Assembly: GCA_018609195.1 (NCBI GenBank)
Contig: JAHCSE010000021.1
Location: 1-37,875, forward strand
Direction: 5' to 3'
Origin: Patescibacteria group bacterium
Lineage (GTDB): Bacteria; Patescibacteriota; Minisyncoccia; Minisyncoccales; RBG-13-36-15
Length of the DNA stretch: 37,875 bases
This document shows positions 35,025 through 37,875 of the stretch, in pieces (position 1 is the stretch's first letter; every line of letters begins with the position of its first letter). The notes under the pieces were generated by a model. That model did no database searches. It was not told where the DNA came from and saw only the letters and a program-made list of their open reading frames with translations. The position numbers and the translations under genes were made by a program.

Positions 35025-35756
35025 CTATGAAGTTATCTTGCAAACGCTTGGCATTTCTTTAAGCCTTCTAAAGCTTAACATAACTAGCCAAGATAGAAAA
35101 GCTAAAATTGCAGCTATCAAGAAAAATCCTAATTTTTCATCAATTATTCCCTTATCTATCATTATTATAAAAGAGTTAAAGATACCGTGCAAGAAGATAG
35201 CGAGAGCAAATCCTAAAATTAAAAATTTTGCTTTAGCTGTAAAGAAAAACTTAGCTAAAAAGAAACCTAAGGTTCCCGAAGTCAAAGCATGTAAGAAAGT
35301 AGCTCCTAAGAAACGAAAAGCAGAAATTACTGAGGCCTCTTTAATTAAAAGTGTTTTTTCAGGGGAAAATAAAATTAAAATATTTTCAATAGAAGCGAAG
35401 CCTAAAGCAGCAATTATCATATACAATACTAAATCTGTTGGTTCATCTAATTCAGGATCTTTCAGGACTTTTTCCCGAACGACTAAGTACTTAAGTACCT
35501 CCTCAATTAAAGCTACTCCGATAAAAATTTGTAAAATAGCAATTCCTATTTTAGGAAGAGGAATTTTTGAAGTTACTTCAGAGAAACCTATTTCAATAAA
35601 GAGAGCAGGTAAAGCGATAACCATCCCATAAAGGAAAATTTTCAAAATCATTCTATTTGATTCAGGATGAACATCTTTTCTTAAAAAAAACAAAAGCCAG
35701 ATAATACTGGGCGCTAAACCAAAAAAGAAATACAGAAGATAAATCATTTGGGCCAT
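35025..35756 (-). CDS. PrsW-family intramembrane protease
   Basis: Multi-TM; GVALIEEVLKYLVVR, PTDLVLYMIIAALGFASIENILIL, GATFLHALTSGTLGFFLAK. Confidence 0.85.
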   Translation of the reverse strand: MAQMIYLLYFFFGLAPSIIWLLFFLRKDVHPESNRMILKIFLYGMVIALPALFIEIGFSEVTSKIPLPKIGIAILQIFIGVALIEEVLKYLVVREKVLKDPELDEPTDLVLYMIIAALGFASIENILILFSPEKTLLIKEASVISAFRFLGATFLHALTSGTLGFFLAKFFFTAKAKFLILGFALAIFLHGIFNSFIIMIDKGIIDEKLGFFLIAAILAFLSWLVMLSFRRLKEMPSVCKITS

Positions 35757-37861
35757 TCTTCAATCATTAAAGATTTCTTTTTTCTTTTCATTGGCAATTT
35801 TTGATAAATTTCTTCAGTGATAAAGGGCACAAAAGGGTGTAAAAGTTTTAAAGAATTTAACAAAACATATAAAAGTATTTCTCTGGTATTTTCTTTTTTC
35901 TCCTCCTTTGTCATTTGTTTTTTGCTTATTTCAATATATGTATCGCAAAAATCGTGCCAGAAGAAATCATAGATTTTATGGGCAGCTTGACCAAATCGAA
36001 AATTATCCAGATCCGTATTAACTGATTTTATAGTTTTATGTAAAACTTTAAGAATTTTTTTATCAGCTGAAGTTAAATTTTTATTTTTCAGCGTAGATCG
36101 GCGTACTAAATCAGCGTCAATCAGCGGCGGTTTTTGCATTAGCAAAAACCGCGAGGCATTCCAAATTTTATTACAAAATTTTTTGCCCATAATGATGTTA
36201 TCTTCAATAAATTTAATATCTTGCCCGCCCATAATCTGATATACAATACCAAAACGAGTCGCATCAGCTCCGTACTTTTCAATCAGATTTATCGGGTCAA
36301 CTCCCGTGCCAAGGGATTTTGACATTCTTTTTCCCTCTCTAGTCAAGACAGTAGGGTGAATATAGACTCTACGAAAAGGAACTTTTTTCACAAATTCCAT
36401 TCCTGAAAAAATCATTCTGACCACCCAGAGATTAATTATTCCCCGGTCAGTACTCAAGACATCAGTAGGGTAAAATCTGTCAAGATCACTGATTTTGGCC
36501 CGCCCCTTTGGGGCGGGCGGCCAACCAAGAGTAGCGAAGGGCCACAAAGCTGAGGAAAACCAGGTATCTAAAACATCTGTTTCCCCTTTTAAAGGAATTC
36601 TATGGCCCCACCATATTTGTCTCGAAATACACCAATCTCTGATATTTGCTAACCAATCAAGATAACTTTTCTCAAAATTCTTTGGTTGAAATTTTATCTT
36701 ACCTTCTTTTACTGGTATCTTGGCTATTTTCGCTAATTTTTCCATCTTTAAGAACCATTGCTCAGAAGGAATGAGCTCAATGATAGTTTCACAACGGTAG
36801 CAGCTCGGGATCTGATGGGAATAATCTTCAATTTTCTCAAGAAGCGAGAGATTTTTTAAATCTTCAACAACTTTTTGGCGAGCCTCAAAAGAAGATAACC
36901 CTTGATAAGAGGAAGGAGCCTCTTTGGTAATTTCTCCTTTTTCATTAATAACCTGTAAAATAGGAAGTTTATGACGTAAAGAAATTTCATAATCTTTTAA
37001 ATCATGAGCTGGGGTTACTTTTACAGCTCCTGTTCCAAATTTTGGATCAACCAAGGGATCTGTGATAATTGGGATTTCTCTTGTAGTCAGAGGTAAAATA
37101 GTTTTTTTCCCGACCAAATTTTTATATCTTTTATCTTTTGGATTAACAGCTATAGCTTGATCTCCCAACATTGTTTCTGGCCTGGTTGTCGCTACCGTGA
37201 TGTATTTTTGCCTTTTGCCCTTAGCCCCCTGCCTTTTTAATGGATAACGGATATACCACAACTTTCCCCGCTCTTTTTTGTATTCTAATTCTAAGTCTGA
37301 GAGACTCGTCTGACATCTCGGACACCAATTGATAACTCTTTTACCTTTATAGAGCCAGCCTTTTTTATAGTAATGCAAAAAAGCATGTCTTACAGCTTTT
37401 GAGTAGTCTCGATCCAGAGTAAATCTCGCTCTTGACCAATCGCAAGAAGAGCCTAATTTTTTAAACTGCTCTAAGATAATATTTCCGTATCTTTCCATCC
37501 ATTTCCACGTTCTTTCAATAAATTTTTCTCGTCCTAAATCAAAACGAGTCTTTCCTTCTTTTTTTAGTTCTTTTTCCAATATATTTTGGGCTGCAATACC
37601 AGCGTGGTCCGTCCCCGGAAGCCAGAGAGTTTTAAATCCTTGAAGGCGTTTCCACCGAATCAAAACATCTTGGATAATCGCATTTAACGCATGGCCCATG
37701 TGAAGCTCCCCGGTAATATTGGGAGGGGGGATAACTATTGTGTAAGTTTTTTTTCTCTTGCCTGGCAATTTGTCAGGATTAAAAAAACCGCTCTTTTCCC
37801 AGAGTTTATAGATACGGCCTTCAACTTCTTTTGGATTGTAGGCTTTGGATAAATTTCTCAT
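35744..37861 (-). CDS. valS: Valyl-tRNA synthetase (compact)
   Basis: PPPNITGELHMGHALN, RDWCISRQIWWGHRIP, DVLDTWFSSALWPF, KMSKS as RMSKSLGTGVDP. Confidence 0.95.
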   Translation of the reverse strand: MRNLSKAYNPKEVEGRIYKLWEKSGFFNPDKLPGKRKKTYTIVIPPPNITGELHMGHALNAIIQDVLIRWKRLQGFKTLWLPGTDHAGIAAQNILEKELKKEGKTRFDLGREKFIERTWKWMERYGNIILEQFKKLGSSCDWSRARFTLDRDYSKAVRHAFLHYYKKGWLYKGKRVINWCPRCQTSLSDLELEYKKERGKLWYIRYPLKRQGAKGKRQKYITVATTRPETMLGDQAIAVNPKDKRYKNLVGKKTILPLTTREIPIITDPLVDPKFGTGAVKVTPAHDLKDYEISLRHKLPILQVINEKGEITKEAPSSYQGLSSFEARQKVVEDLKNLSLLEKIEDYSHQIPSCYRCETIIELIPSEQWFLKMEKLAKIAKIPVKEGKIKFQPKNFEKSYLDWLANIRDWCISRQIWWGHRIPLKGETDVLDTWFSSALWPFATLGWPPAPKGRAKISDLDRFYPTDVLSTDRGIINLWVVRMIFSGMEFVKKVPFRRVYIHPTVLTREGKRMSKSLGTGVDPINLIEKYGADATRFGIVYQIMGGQDIKFIEDNIIMGKKFCNKIWNASRFLLMQKPPLIDADLVRRSTLKNKNLTSADKKILKVLHKTIKSVNTDLDNFRFGQAAHKIYDFFWHDFCDTYIEISKKQMTKEEKKENTREILLYVLLNSLKLLHPFVPFITEEIYQKLPMKRKKKSLMIEEWPK

Positions 37862-37875
37862 AATAATTCATTTTA

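Noticed and set aside
35038-35631. 197-aa plus-strand ORF antisense to prsW
   Set aside because: Low-complexity Lys/Ile-rich translation, opposite a recognisable PrsW protein.
1-37875. CRISPR array, rRNA operon, transposase or integrase genes
   Set aside because: No regularly spaced repeats, no rRNA motifs and no recognisable transposase or recombinase ORF were found.

Overview
AT-rich, gene-dense window that looks like a Patescibacteria/CPR (probably Parcubacteria-like) chromosome segment; this assignment is inferred from gene content, the short IF-2 and ValS, and the abundance of hairpins. Contents: (i) a sensor kinase and response regulator followed by a type IV pilus / type II secretion-like locus (PilB, PilC, four prepilin-like proteins, PilM, PilN, PilO); (ii) housekeeping genes: infB, rbfA, rplS, RluD-type pseudouridine synthase, ftsH, S1-domain protein, gyrA, valS; (iii) HtrA-like protease, two MBL-fold proteins, 3D-domain protein, NDH-2, NYN-domain protein, GC-rich orphan gene, methyltransferase, two VirB2/TrbC-like pilins, GIY-YIG endonuclease, membrane spermidine-synthase-like protein, beta-propeller, Hsp20, PrsW; (iv) about 16 tRNA genes plus tRNA fragments. 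The most unusual signals are in RNA genes and palindromes. A complete tRNA-Cys lies inside the anticodon loop of another tRNA-Cys whose arms are all present, and it is bracketed by a perfect 11-bp inverted repeat. A tRNA-Ser with a perfect 12-bp flanking inverted repeat is fused to the 5' fragment of another tRNA-Ser-like gene. A tRNA-Ile 3' half begins at the anticodon, downstream of an intact tRNA-Ile(UAU). A 289-bp GIY-YIG unit has a perfect 18-bp terminal inverted repeat that contains both its start and stop codons. A 50-bp tRNA-Leu 3'-end/terminator sequence is duplicated 3 kb away, like attL/attR. A family of hairpins (long lower stem, single-nt bulge, short upper stem, tiny loop) recurs, often in pairs, between and inside genes. 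All calls come from reading the sequence; no searches were run.
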